Positions 51,698-59,937 of a DNA stretch of 64,000 nucleotides are shown here, in pieces. The notes under the pieces were generated by a model. That model had not been told where the DNA came from. It did no database searches and was given only the letters and a program-made list of their open reading frames with translations. A program made the position numbers and the translations under genes. Numbering within the stretch: the stretch's first letter is position 1; each line of letters starts with the position of its first letter. Source of the DNA: Planctomycetota bacterium (GTDB lineage Bacteria > Planctomycetota > SZUA-567 > H5-PLA8); the NCBI GenBank assembly GCA_015075375.1, contig JABTUM010000003.1, forward strand, positions 434,001 to 498,000. Reading direction: 5' to 3'.

Positions 51698-52297
51698 TCA
51701 TTCGAACACGCGCGCCAAGCGCTCCGCACGGCCCAGCCGCTTCAGATACTCCGCCAGCGATATCTCCACCGTACCGAACTGCAGCAGATGCGGCGTCACG
51801 TACTGAACCTCCAGCAGCATGAAGTCTCGCTCGCGCAAGCGCTCCACCAGCTTCGCCAGCGCCACCTTCGACGCGTCCGTCACGCGGTGAAACTTGCTCT
51901 CCGCGCAAAACGCCGCGCCCACCTGCACGCCGTAGACGCCCCCGGCGAGCTGCCCCGCGTGCCAGACTTCCACCGAATGCGCCTGCCCCGAGGCGTGCAG
52001 CGCCCCGTAAACCCGGTGGAAATCCCGCGTGATCCACTCCGGCCGCCCTTCCGCGCAGCCGCGCATCACCTCCGCGAACGCGCGGTTGTACGAAACCTCG
52101 AACGTCCCGCGCCGCAGCGTCTTCGCCAGCGATCGCGAAGCGTGAAAAGCCTCCAGCGGAATGATCGCCCTCGGGTCCGGACGGTGCCACGTCACCACCC
52201 CGTGATCCGGAGCGCCCATCGGGAAGATGCCCTGCCGGTAGGCGGACGCGACCAGATCCGCGTCCAGCTCCCGAGTGATCCCGACCAGATCGTTCAT
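51698..52297 (-). CDS. aat: leucyl/phenylalanyl-tRNA-protein transferase
   Basis: Adds Leu or Phe from tRNA to N-terminal Arg or Lys, marking proteins for ClpS/ClpAP. From ATG at 52297 it has 199 residues, the normal core length. Motifs: QGIFPMG, WHRPDPRAIIPLE, WITRDF, LAGGVYGVQVGAAFCAESKF, and FMLLEVQYVTPHLLQFG. It converges with nothing and is monocistronic on the minus strand. Confidence 0.96.
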   Translation of the reverse strand: MNDLVGITRELDADLVASAYRQGIFPMGAPDHGVVTWHRPDPRAIIPLEAFHASRSLAKTLRRGTFEVSYNRAFAEVMRGCAEGRPEWITRDFHRVYGALHASGQAHSVEVWHAGQLAGGVYGVQVGAAFCAESKFHRVTDASKVALAKLVERLRERDFMLLEVQYVTPHLLQFGTVEISLAEYLKRLGRAERLARVFE

Positions 52298-52407
52298 CGT
52301 CCCATTATCCCGCGCCGCCAACCCTCCTGGCAAGACGCAGGAGGACCGTTAACGCCAAGCGAACGGCTCTCCTTGCTCCCCCGGCGCCGCCCGCTATCCT
52401 GCCCCGC

Positions 52408-52920
52408 ATGCCCACGCTGCGCCTGATGCAGACCACCGCCCGCCCCGACGCTTGGCCGGACATCTGCGTGCTATCCGGCGAAACCGATGCGGTCACCGCG
52501 CGCGAGATCAACGTGCCGCTCGCGCAAGGCGGAGCGATCCGGCTGCATCTACCGCTCACCGAACGCGCCTACCGGCGCTGCCACGCCGTACGCCGCATCC
52601 ACGCCATCGCCGTCGTCATCGGCTGGCTCAGCCCCGTCGTCGGCATGACCGTCTCCGCCGCAAGCCACTCCGTCGCCGGCGTGATGGTCTATCTCGCGGC
52701 CTGCGCGCTCCCGTTCCTGACCCGCTACGCCCTCATCGACGGCTACCTCCCGCGCGTCGAAGCTTCTCGCGACGGCGCCCTCGTCCTCTTTCTGCCGCAC
52801 GCCGCCGCCGCCGAAAAACTCCAACGCGCCGCCGACCGCACCGAAGCCCTATTCCTTTTCGCCCAACGCCGGCCCCAGCACCCGCCAGCGCCGAACCCGC
52901 CGCCGCTTGCCCAGCCCTAA
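52408..52920 (+). CDS. small membrane protein with two hydrophobic segments, unknown
   Basis: A 170-residue protein. The N-terminus has ARPDAWPDICVLSGE, then beta-like REINVPLAQGGAIRLHLPLT. Two hydrophobic segments follow (about residues 64-82 and 88-103). A ~25-residue linker, a helix and a Pro-rich C-terminus close the chain. The family is not recognised. Its ATG at 52408 lies 110 bases from the divergent aat start. Confidence 0.55.
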   Translation: MPTLRLMQTTARPDAWPDICVLSGETDAVTAREINVPLAQGGAIRLHLPLTERAYRRCHAVRRIHAIAVVIGWLSPVVGMTVSAASHSVAGVMVYLAACALPFLTRYALIDGYLPRVEASRDGALVLFLPHAAAAEKLQRAADRTEALFLFAQRRPQHPPAPNPPPLAQP

Positions 52921-53024
52921 CCGCCAGCGCCCGATTTTGGATCTTGGATTGGACCGTTGGAAGTTCGAAGTTCGCTTGGTTCTTGCCGAATGCAGTTTGA
53001 ATGTTGCATTTCAAACCGCCTCTT

Positions 53025-53471
53025 TTATTTCCGCTTCTGAGCCTGAATCACCCGGTCCATCTGCTGCAAAAACGCCGACCGGTCCCGCTTGTCGAACGGC
53101 GCCGGCCCGCCCGTCACCGCGCCCATCTCGCGCAGCTTCGAAAGCATCTCCCGCCGCGCCACCGCTTCCCCGATCGACGCCTCGCTGAAGACGCCGCCCT
53201 TGAAATCCAGCACCCACGCGCCGGCCTTCACGCAGCGCGCGGCCAGCGGAATATCCGCCGTCACCACCAGGTCTCCGCTCTCGGCGCGCTCCGCGATCCA
53301 GTCGTCGGCCGCGTCGAATCCGCCGTCGACGAGCACCAGTTCCAGCCCCGCGCCCGCCGGAATTTGCATTCCGGAATTGGAAACAAAATAGACCGGCAAT
53401 TGGCAGCGCAGCGCCACACGAGCCACCTCGGCCTTCACCGGACACGCGTCCGCATCCACGAAAATCCGCAC
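53025..53471 (-). CDS. YaiI/YqxD-family (UPF0178) PIN-like protein
   Basis: From GTG at 53471 (AAAGGAG upstream) the protein is 148 residues, the usual family length. It starts MRIFVDADACPVKAEVARVA, the family signature with Asp residues of a PIN-like nuclease fold, then DLVVTADIPLAARCVKAGAW and GGPAPFDKRDRSAFLQQMDR at the C-terminus. Function in bacteria is unknown. A longer frame up to 53570 would add a hydrophobic N-terminus, but has no ribosome binding site. Confidence 0.9.
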   Translation of the reverse strand: MRIFVDADACPVKAEVARVALRCQLPVYFVSNSGMQIPAGAGLELVLVDGGFDAADDWIAERAESGDLVVTADIPLAARCVKAGAWVLDFKGGVFSEASIGEAVARREMLSKLREMGAVTGGPAPFDKRDRSAFLQQMDRVIQAQKRK

Positions 53472-53629
53472 CGAGCCGCTCCTTTGCGTATCGCCCGCCT
53501 TCGCCGCACGCCCTTCCGCGCGCACAAACATAAAAATCAAAAAACACATGCGCAAGAACAGTCGCCGCATTTTATTGCACGTATGCGCGGGGTACAGTTC
53601 GGTAAATGCAGGCCGCAGGGAGTAACCCC

Positions 53630-54511
53630 ATGCCCGCCACGCTCGCGCCCAAACCCGTCTTCGACAACGGCCACTTCAAGAAAGATCAGAAGTTCGCCGT
53701 CTACGACGGACCGCTCGAAAACCTGCCCTACCCCGAACGCTTCGACCTCGAAGCCGCCATCGACGCCATGTACAGCGACGGATTTGCCATCATTCCCGGC
53801 GTATTAAATGCCCAAGAAGTCGCCGAATTGCGCCACATCATGACCACTTCCGGCAAGCCCGACGAATACTACGACGAAACCGCCAAGGGCTGGTGCTTCA
53901 ACAAGCATCTCACGGTCGAATACCACAAGGACCCGCACTTCCTGCGCTACATCGACCGGCCCGGCGTGGTGGACATCGCGCGAGCCGTCCTCGGCGCGGG
54001 CTGCCGCGTGCATTCCGGAACGCTCTGGATCACCGGCCCCGGACGCAAGATGCCCATTCACGCCGACTTTCTGCCCGTCGCCCTGCCCGAAGAATACGCC
54101 TCCGACCCGCGCGTCCGCGTCCCCATCGCCGAATGCGTCGCGCAGTTTTACCTCGACGACTTGACCGCCGATATCGGGCCCACCGTCGTCGTTCCCGGAA
54201 GCCACCGCTCCGGCCGCGCCCCCGAAGGCGAGACCGAATGGAACGGCATCAAACCCAAGGCCGCGATGCTCAAAGCCGGCGACGTACTCCTCTTCCGCTT
54301 CGACTGCTGGCACGGCGCCTACTCCAACACCAACAAGGAAGGCCGCCGCCGCTACGTCATGCAGCTTTCCTACTCCCACCATCGCACCGAACTCGGCTAC
54401 CCGCCCATGAAATACGACCACTACTACAACCCCGAAGTCCTGCGCCTCGCCACGCCCGCCCAACGCCAATTGCTGGGCGGAGGAGCCGCCAAAAAAGCAC
54501 CCGCCTACTAA
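53630..54511 (+). CDS. phytanoyl-CoA dioxygenase (PhyH)-family protein
   Basis: A 293-residue Fe(II)/2-oxoglutarate-dependent oxygenase family member. The double-stranded beta-helix core has KMPIHADFLPVALPE, containing the HxD iron pair, DIGPTVVVPGSHRSG, the distal His in CWHGAYSNTNKEG, and GRRRYVMQLSYSHH supplying the Arg that binds 2-oxoglutarate. The usual starting helix block (MYSDGFAIIPGVLNAQEVAE) precedes it. Start at 53630 has GGGAG upstream; 53606 does not. The substrate is unknown. Confidence 0.9.
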   Translation: MPATLAPKPVFDNGHFKKDQKFAVYDGPLENLPYPERFDLEAAIDAMYSDGFAIIPGVLNAQEVAELRHIMTTSGKPDEYYDETAKGWCFNKHLTVEYHKDPHFLRYIDRPGVVDIARAVLGAGCRVHSGTLWITGPGRKMPIHADFLPVALPEEYASDPRVRVPIAECVAQFYLDDLTADIGPTVVVPGSHRSGRAPEGETEWNGIKPKAAMLKAGDVLLFRFDCWHGAYSNTNKEGRRRYVMQLSYSHHRTELGYPPMKYDHYYNPEVLRLATPAQRQLLGGGAAKKAPAY

Positions 54512-54646
54512 GCGGTCTCACCTCATTCATTTTCCTTTGACCGACCGAGCCCTTTCCCTCTTTGCCAAGAAGGGGTAAGGGTGATGAACAAATGTTGCCG
54601 CGCGCAGCGCGCACCAAAACGAAAGAAGCTTAGGTGAGATCGCTTA
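54509..54646. repeat. 138-bp element with 15-bp terminal inverted repeats
   Basis: TAAGCGGTCTCACCT (54509-54523) and AGGTGAGATCGCTTA (54632-54646) are inverted copies with one mismatch. Between them lies a degenerate version of the CCAAGGAGGGG...GCGCGCAGCGCG repeat found three times at 55.8-56.7 kb. The left end overlaps the stop codon of the dioxygenase gene. This looks like a MITE-type or REP-type insertion. No coding sequence is seen from 54512 to 54771. Confidence 0.5.
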
Positions 54647-54771
54647 GGCTCTGTCGCGAATCGACTCGAAAGCGTATGCGCGGCGCGCCGCGGTCGAACG
54701 CCGCGTAAACGTGCGCCAGAATTTATTTTCGATGCTCCGGAGCCCGGACGCTGAAACGCGTTCCGAGCGCG

Positions 54772-55497
54772 CTATTTGATCTTCAAGACCGGCTTGAGCA
54801 ACTCGAAGAATACCGTGGCCAGCTTCTCGTCGCCCACGGCGTTCGGATGGACCCAATCGACCGTGCACGTCCCGGGCAGGTCCGGCTTGCTCACCCAGCC
54901 CCCGGACGTCACGGCGCTCAGCACCGGCGAGTCGGCGGTGGTCAGCTTCCCCGCCAGCTCGGCGTACGCCTTGCCCAGTTCGGGAAACGGCTTCCATTCC
55001 TGGAACGGCTGTCCGATCACGATCGTCATCTTGGGATGGTTCGCGCGCAGCGTCGCGACGATCTCTTCCATCGCCTTCAGCGTCGGCTCCAGCGACTTCT
55101 CCTTCTCTTTGTCGTTCGTGCCCAGCATCACGATCGCGAGGTCGGCCTTCCACGTCTTGGACGACTCCTTGAGCGCGTCGCTGACGGCTTGCGTCGTCCA
55201 GCCCCAGTAGCCTTCGTGGTCGTTCACGAACGGCTTGCCGCCGTGATCGGGATACTCGGGCGAACCCTCGAAGCCCGTCTTGCGCGCCCCCACGAATTCC
55301 ACCGCCACGCCCGCATCCACGAACTTCTTCCACAACGGATACCGGTAACTCAACGTCGGCGCCGCCTTGCCGCCGCCCTTGCGCCCCTGCGTGATCGAAT
55401 CCCCGATGCAAACCACCCGCAACGGCTCCGCCGCCCAAGCGCACCCGATCGAGCCGAACGCCACGCAAGCCAGCATGCACGCCATTGCGATCTTCAT
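54772..55497 (-). CDS. exported SGNH/GDSL hydrolase
   Basis: A 241-residue protein with a signal peptide (MKIAMACMLACVAFGSIGCA, then WAAEP). The SGNH blocks are all present: VVCIGDSITQG with the nucleophile Ser, LAIVMLGTNDKEKE with the Asn, and CTVDWVHPNAVG with Asp and His. Such enzymes are often carbohydrate esterases. ATG at 55497 has GAGGAG upstream. Directly upstream is a 55-bp tandem array whose units each repeat this ribosome binding site and start. Confidence 0.88.
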   Translation of the reverse strand: MKIAMACMLACVAFGSIGCAWAAEPLRVVCIGDSITQGRKGGGKAAPTLSYRYPLWKKFVDAGVAVEFVGARKTGFEGSPEYPDHGGKPFVNDHEGYWGWTTQAVSDALKESSKTWKADLAIVMLGTNDKEKEKSLEPTLKAMEEIVATLRANHPKMTIVIGQPFQEWKPFPELGKAYAELAGKLTTADSPVLSAVTSGGWVSKPDLPGTCTVDWVHPNAVGDEKLATVFFELLKPVLKIK

Positions 55498-55516
55498 GCG
55501 CCGAATCTCCTCTAGG

Positions 55517-55704
55517 CCCACAGCCCCAACCTACTCCATCGCGAACTTCCTGGGCCCGAACCTCCTCGATGCCCGCAGCCCCAACCTACCCCATCGCGAA
55601 TTTCATGGGCCCGAACCTCCTCGCTGCCCGCAGCCCCAACCTACCCCATCGCGAACTTCATGGGCCCGAACCTCCTCGATGCCCGCAGCCCCAACCTACT
55701 CCAC
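55517..55704 (-). repeat. 55-bp tandem repeat carrying copies of a ribosome binding site and start codon
   Basis: Units begin at 55517, 55572 and 55627, and a partial unit at 55682. On the minus strand each full unit reads GAGGAGGTTCGGGCCC, then ATGAAGTTCGCGATGGGGT, closely resembling the true start of the SGNH hydrolase (GAGGAGATTCGGCGC, then ATGAAGATCGCAATGGCG). In units 2 and 3 this gives a short open frame M-K-F-A-M-G-stop (55586-55606 and 55641-55661). In the unit nearest the gene the ATG has become AGG. Confidence 0.95.
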
Positions 55705-55724
55705 CCCGACCCCCGCGCCTACCG

Positions 55725-56041
55725 TATCCCAGCGCGACGCGCTGAATACAGCCCAGCGCTTTAGCGCCGGGACTTTCTCCCCTCCTTGCCAAGGAGGGCT
55801 CGTCGCGCCGACTTGTCGCGCCGGCTCGTCGCGCCGTAGCGCAGCGAAGGCGGAAGCGCAGCGAAGGCGGGGTTGGGGAGGTGAACAGAACAAACCCGCG
55901 CGCAGCGCGATCCATAAACCCTCTCCCGCTGGGAGAGGGCAGGGTGAGGGAGGAATGGAATCAGGCCCCTAAGCGTTGAGCAACCTTTCGCGTCCCGCAG
56001 GGACGCGCTGAAAATAGCCCGGCGTTTCAACGCCGGGCACG
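55725..56041. repeat. composite REP-like block, copy 1
   Basis: Three palindromic modules in a row: a CAGCGCGACGCGCTG/CCCAGCGCTTTAGCGCCGGG type (about 55727-55770); a module with CCTCCTTGCCAAGGAGG and CTCTCCCGCTGGGAGAG plus GCGCGCAGCGCG (about 55779-55955); and GTCCCGCAGGGAC with CCCGGCGTTTCAACGCCGGG (about 55991-56038). The same order recurs at 56508-56770. The middle module here carries an extra ~70-base stretch of GTCGCGCCG and GCAGCGAAGGCG repeats. No gene is visible. Confidence 0.8.
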
Positions 56042-56135
56042 CCTTCTATCCTTCGCGCTTTTTCTCCCCTCCTTGCCAAGGAGGGGTTGGGGAGGTGAAC
56101 CAAAAGAACCCGCGCGCAGCGCATCCCAGCGCCAC
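56042..56135. repeat. REP-like middle module, separate copy
   Basis: Another copy of the middle module, containing the 21-base palindrome CCCCTCCTTG-C-CAAGGAGGGG, then TTGGGGAGGTGAAC and CCGCGCGCAGCGC. It is shorter than the other two copies and lacks the CTCTCCC hairpin. Confidence 0.75.
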
Positions 56136-56152
56136 GGGCGCGCCCTTGCCCT

Positions 56153-56424
56153 CAGCCCCTCAGGGGCGGCATACGAAAGCGAGGGGCGCCAGCCCCTCGA
56201 CCCAAGCTCCCCGAACCACCCAGCCCCGCAGGGGCGACATACGAAAGCGAGGGGCTCCAGCCCCTCGACCCAAGCACTTCGAACCACCCAGCCCCGCAGG
56301 GGCGACATACGAAAGCGAGGGGCGCCAGCCCCTCGACCCAAGCACCCCGAACCACCCAGCCCCGCAGGGGCGGCATACGAAAGCGAGGCGCGCCAACCCC
56401 TCGACCCAAGCTCCGCTCTCCATC
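56153..56424. repeat. 68-bp tandem repeat, four units
   Basis: Units start at 56153, 56221, 56289 and 56357, exactly 68 bases apart. Each contains two hairpins, CAGCCCCGCAGGGGCG and GAGGGGCGCCAGCCCCTC, joined by ACATACGAAA, and a tail CGACCCAAGCACCCCGAACC. The last unit is followed by a related, diverged hairpin (AGCCCTGAAAGGGCGACATA, near 56427). The units are nearly identical to each other, so the amplification is recent. All frames are low-complexity; no gene. Confidence 0.95.
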
Positions 56425-56507
56425 AAGAGCCCTGAAAGGGCGACATAAAGCCACCCCCATCCGCAGAACGCCGAGCGCCTCGCCGAGATCTATCAACGCC
56501 CTCCGCG

Positions 56508-56770
56508 TCCCAGCGCGACGCGCGGAAAACAGCCCGGCGTTTCAACGCCGGGTATGCTTCCACCCTTCGCGCTTTTTCTCCCCTCCTTGCCAAGGAGGGG
56601 TTGGGGAGGTGAACAGAACAAACCCGCGCGCAGCGCGATCCATAAACCCTCTCCCGCTGGGAGCGGGCAGGGTGAGGGAGGACAGGCATCCGGCCCCTAA
56701 ACGTTGAGCAAGCCCTCCGCGTCCCGCAGGGACGCGCTGAAAATAGCCCGGGGTTTCAACCCCGGGAACC
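56508..56770. repeat. composite REP-like block, copy 2
   Basis: Second copy of the block at 55725-56041 in the same order and orientation, without the extra trinucleotide-like stretch. Its final hairpin reads CCCGGGGTTTCAACCCCGGG instead of CCCGGCGTTTCAACGCCGGG, so both sides of the stem have changed together. From 56771 to 56927 I see nothing further. Confidence 0.8.
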
Positions 56771-56927
56771 CGCCGCCCCCGACGGCCGCGCGCCCCGGCG
56801 GGGCGCGATGAAACCGCAGCAGACAAGGGCAGCAACAAGCGACGCGGAAAGCCGCCCGTCATGCGCCGCGCAAACGAACGAAGTCCGCGGCGTTCATCGA
56901 GCGTCGTAAGGTGGCGTGCACAGATTG

Positions 56928-56972
56928 CCAACGGCCGCATCCCGTGGCACCAAATCCAGAGGGGCGACACGT
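56928..56972. repeat. flank fragment of the cassette repeat
   Basis: Contains AACGGCCGCATCCCGTGGCA, then CCAAATCCAGAGGGGCGACA, matching the sequence that follows the cassette repeat at 58786-58826 and, shortened, at 60172-60209. It lies at the 3' end of the first cassette gene and marks the edge of the array. Confidence 0.7.
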
Positions 56973-57590
56973 TCATGAACGGCTGGATGGGCTGCCCGTG
57001 CCACCGGCCTTTATGGATCGGCGCGTCGTCACACTGGAAACTATTGGCTGATCTTGCACGACATATCCTTGTTCCGTTTTTTTTACGGAATAGTACAACT
57101 TTAAACCCATGAGTTGATAGTTATCCTGTGCCGCAATCCGTTGAGCATCTTTCGCAAGCCATGCCCCTTTCTTTAACTTAATGGCATTTCTACGAAGCCA
57201 AGTTTTGATTACCCTCCACAACTCGACCAATTCTTCGCGCTCCCTGCCTTGTTTCCAATAGAATGTCCCATAAACCATGGTCTTCTCCCATATACGCATA
57301 CGCTCGAAAGAAATGATTTCCGACTCAAAATCTAGAATAATGTCAAAGTGCGTAGATGGTGTTTTACTTATATGGCTGTCCCAGTTATTGGGAAAAATGC
57401 AGTAACGCGGCATTCCATCGAATGTTCCTCCCTCAGGCCAATTCCCCATTGGCAACGCCTCGATAAGTTCAACGTAGGAAACATCCTTAGGAACCTGATT
57501 AGGCGATACTAAAAAGCCTCGCTCGTTGACAAAACGAATCAAGGACGTTTCATCTGCTGGACCAAGAAATGCCGTAATTGTAAGTGCCAT
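56973..57590 (-). CDS. cassette gene A, unknown protein
   Basis: From ATG at 57590 (GGAG seven bases upstream) the protein is 205 residues. It has no signal peptide and no clear membrane segment; the middle is aromatic-rich (YCIFPNNWDSHISKTPSTHF, then MVYGTFYWKQGREREELVEL). The last ~20 residues run into the repeat flank. Codon use and base composition are AT-richer than the ribosomal and metabolic genes, which suggests transfer. The size and single-domain look would fit an immunity or accessory protein, but I recognise no family. Confidence 0.55.
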   Translation of the reverse strand: MALTITAFLGPADETSLIRFVNERGFLVSPNQVPKDVSYVELIEALPMGNWPEGGTFDGMPRYCIFPNNWDSHISKTPSTHFDIILDFESEIISFERMRIWEKTMVYGTFYWKQGREREELVELWRVIKTWLRRNAIKLKKGAWLAKDAQRIAAQDNYQLMGLKLYYSVKKTEQGYVVQDQPIVSSVTTRRSIKAGGTGSPSSRS

Positions 57591-57760
57591 CGCCAAACTC
57601 CAATTCCTAGAGCAATTCAAAGAGTGCACGTACCCGCAAGATTTGAACTAGCCGGTTGGATCAGAGGAGGTATCGGCAGCCTCTCAATCAGCCGTGAATT
57701 GATCTAGTTATTCTTACTTATATTTCTAGAATTTAAACAGAAGACTATGCTGATTCTTCC

Positions 57761-58010
57761 ACGCAGGTGGCCCACACAAATCTCCGATTTGTGTGGTTGA
57801 GCTTGCGAACAAGAGGCACTCGTGACGGCATTCCTTTCCGGCACACCCACGGATTCCCCAAGCCCCAAGAAGATCCGCCAAACTCGTCCAAGGTCCGCTT
57901 GCGAACCCTACCGGGAGCTTACCCTGAAAGTACAGCCGCCTCCAGCCTCTTGTGCGCAAGCTCACCCAGGCAAACGTGCCGTTTGCCTGGGCCACTCAGC
58001 GAATGCCGAA
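57761..58010 (-). repeat. cassette repeat, copy 1
   Basis: About 235 bases between genes A and B. It starts with the hairpin CCACACAAATC-TCC-GATTTGTGTGG (57772-57796) and ends with CCCAGGCAAACG-TGC-CGTTTGCCTGGG (57965-57991). The interior (GCTTGCGAAC twice, CACACCCACGGATTCCCCAA, CGGGAGCTTACCCTGAAAGT) is nearly identical to copies 2 and 3. Ends are GGTGGCC and GGCCACT. Confidence 0.92.
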
Positions 58011-58072
58011 CATCCGGTGCAAAGTAATTCGGTAAGAAGTACGGTGAGAATCTGGTCGGGTACAGGCACAAC

Positions 58073-58525
58073 TTACAAGGGACGCTTAAACTTGCGGGCC
58101 TCAGCAATCCGTTGGCTTATAACTATCTTGCACCAGTGGAAGTCAACTTTTTCGATCCTTCCACCCTCATCGATATCGCATCTGGCAATTGGCAAAAAGA
58201 TAAAATTTTCTCCTCGACACGTTTTCTGACATAATATACCAATTTCGGGAGCCGCTACTTTCTTTAGTTCATAAGCGAATACGTAAAAATTACTCCACTT
58301 CCTCCAATTCAAGTTCATACTAAAGCAAACGTTTTTGTAATCATTTTTACTGATTCTAATAATTTGCCTAGGCCAACCCTTGGGTCGGGCAAATCCAGGG
58401 GAAAATAAGCCAAGGTAACTTCCTTCAAGGAATTTTATCAGGGCACTTGCAGGGCCTCCAATAAATCTATCGAGGTCTTTCGCGCACTTTATTGGATACT
58501 TTTCTAAATCAAAACTCTTCGTCAT
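58073..58525 (-). CDS. cassette gene B, unknown protein
   Basis: A 150-residue protein, start ATG at 58525 with AGGGA upstream, beginning 27 bases from cassette repeat copy 2. It contains three tryptophans and several cysteines (GILCQKTCRGENFIFLPIAR) and no signal or membrane segment. AT-rich relative to the chromosome. The family is not recognised; shape and size resemble small immunity proteins of toxin systems, which is inference only. Confidence 0.55.
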   Translation of the reverse strand: MTKSFDLEKYPIKCAKDLDRFIGGPASALIKFLEGSYLGLFSPGFARPKGWPRQIIRISKNDYKNVCFSMNLNWRKWSNFYVFAYELKKVAAPEIGILCQKTCRGENFIFLPIARCDIDEGGRIEKVDFHWCKIVISQRIAEARKFKRPL

Positions 58526-58551
58526 CGTACAAGATTCCCTAGAATGCGTAT

Positions 58552-58826
58552 CGCGGGTGGCCCAGCCAAACCGAAGGTTTGGCTGGGTGAGCTTGCGAAC
58601 AAGAGGCGCTCATGACGACATCCTCAACGGCACACCCACGGATTCCCCAAGCCCCAAGAAGATCCGCCAATCTCGTCCAAGGTCCGCTTGCGAACCCTGC
58701 CGGGAGCTTACCTTGAAAGTACAGCCGCCTCCAGCCTCCTGTGCCCCAGGCACCCACACAAACCTTCGGCTTGCGTGGGCCACCCGCGAACGGCCGCATC
58801 CCGTGGCACCAAATCCAGAAGGGGCG
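58552..58826 (-). repeat. cassette repeat, copy 2, with flank
   Basis: Bounded by inverted ends CGCGGGTGGCC and GGCCACCCGCG. The left hairpin is CCCAGCCAAACC-GAA-GGTTTGGCTGGG (58561-58587), a perfect 12-bp stem different in sequence from copies 1 and 3. The right hairpin (58753-58779) is CCCACACAAACC-TTC-GGCTTGCGTGGG. The flank AACGGCCGCATCCCGTGGCA and GAAGGGGCGG leads into the end of gene C. Confidence 0.93.
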
Positions 58827-58832
58827 GCGGGG

Positions 58833-59900
58833 TCATGGGGTGGGGTCCTTGGGTGGGTCTGACTCTTGGGAAGGCCTAGCAGTCGCCTGTGCCGCTACAC
58901 CACACACACGTATTAAGCTTTTCCATTCTTCTGTAGACGCGCAGTCAATCCTAGCGTTCAGTTGGGATACCACATCCTGCACTTGCGCCTCGCTCGCAGG
59001 CTTTCCGCACATCGCGTACTCATGACCATTAGTGAACAGAACACTTTTTAGGCTATCAGAATAACCGATTAGCTTTTTAAGCTTAAGTCTCCAGCATGAA
59101 ATAAGCTTAAGTTTCGTTTCTATCTTATCGCTACTATTATTGCCACATTCAATCCGGGACGCCTCCAATTTGAAGATCGAACTCTTTAATATTCCAGGAG
59201 AAAATAAATCAACGGCCGGTGTTCCTATGCCAAATGAGACATCCAAGGCACCCATAGATTCCTCCTGCATCCGCACTCTAATTTTTGGGCAATACATAAA
59301 CATCGCACTGGTGACACAGAGGTCATTAAGCCATTCTAATCGAGTGCAGTTCCTGAAGAAAACCGAAACGGCGTTAACCCCCTTACAATCACAAATGGCA
59401 CCTCCTTCGATTCGCAAATTTCGAGAATACAGCTTCGGAATTTGGGCTAAGCTTTTAAGGGGGAAACGAACGAGCTCTATATCATGGCAGCAAAAATTCT
59501 CTAGGTATTTGCAGGAGGCTATCCATCGGCCTTGGCCACCCATCTCCATATTTAAACGTTGCAGCTTTAGCTCTTTGAGATTAGCAAGCGCCTCTGGCAT
59601 TACGTTTGATAGATGCAAGCCAATAAGGAGATTTAAATGCCTTAATGCTTCAATAGATTCTATCTTCTTGCCCATAATTTTAGCAACTCGAATGGAGGGA
59701 AAATAAGAGCTTGGCCAACACGACGAAAGCCTGGAAGATGGGTCGATTATAATTGTATCAAAGTGGCGATTTCGGAGTTCTTCTAAAGCGGATTCTAATC
59801 CAAGTCTGTCAATGGTTTTGTTTTTTGAATTGGTAATATGTATTACACTATCACCACTTAACTCACGTATGTTCTTGGGATATGCTTCGTCAATGACCAT
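58833..59900 (-). CDS. cassette gene C, leucine-rich-repeat-like unknown protein
   Basis: A 355-residue protein, ATG at 59900 with AAGGTGAG upstream, starting 38 bases from repeat copy 3. It shows irregular leucine-rich spacing, such as LRHLNLLIGLHLSNVMPEAL, NLKELKLQRLNMEMG and LYSRNLRIEGG, like a short LRR array. The C-terminal ~60 residues (LNARIDCASTEEWKSLIRVC) form a separate helical end, and the final residues read into the repeat flank. AT-rich. No known family. Confidence 0.55.
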   Translation of the reverse strand: MVIDEAYPKNIRELSGDSVIHITNSKNKTIDRLGLESALEELRNRHFDTIIIDPSSRLSSCWPSSYFPSIRVAKIMGKKIESIEALRHLNLLIGLHLSNVMPEALANLKELKLQRLNMEMGGQGRWIASCKYLENFCCHDIELVRFPLKSLAQIPKLYSRNLRIEGGAICDCKGVNAVSVFFRNCTRLEWLNDLCVTSAMFMYCPKIRVRMQEESMGALDVSFGIGTPAVDLFSPGILKSSIFKLEASRIECGNNSSDKIETKLKLISCWRLKLKKLIGYSDSLKSVLFTNGHEYAMCGKPASEAQVQDVVSQLNARIDCASTEEWKSLIRVCGVAAQATARPSQESDPPKDPTP

Positions 59901-59937
59901 CGTTGAATCTCACCTTGAAATCAATAGCCACTCACGA

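Noticed and set aside
53472..53570. Signal-peptide-like N-terminus for the YaiI-type protein
   Set aside because: The family starts at the IFVDADACP segment, and AAAGGAG sits directly in front of the GTG at 53471.
56153..56424. CRISPR-like array at 68-bp spacing
   Set aside because: The whole 68 bases repeat, not a short repeat with variable spacers.
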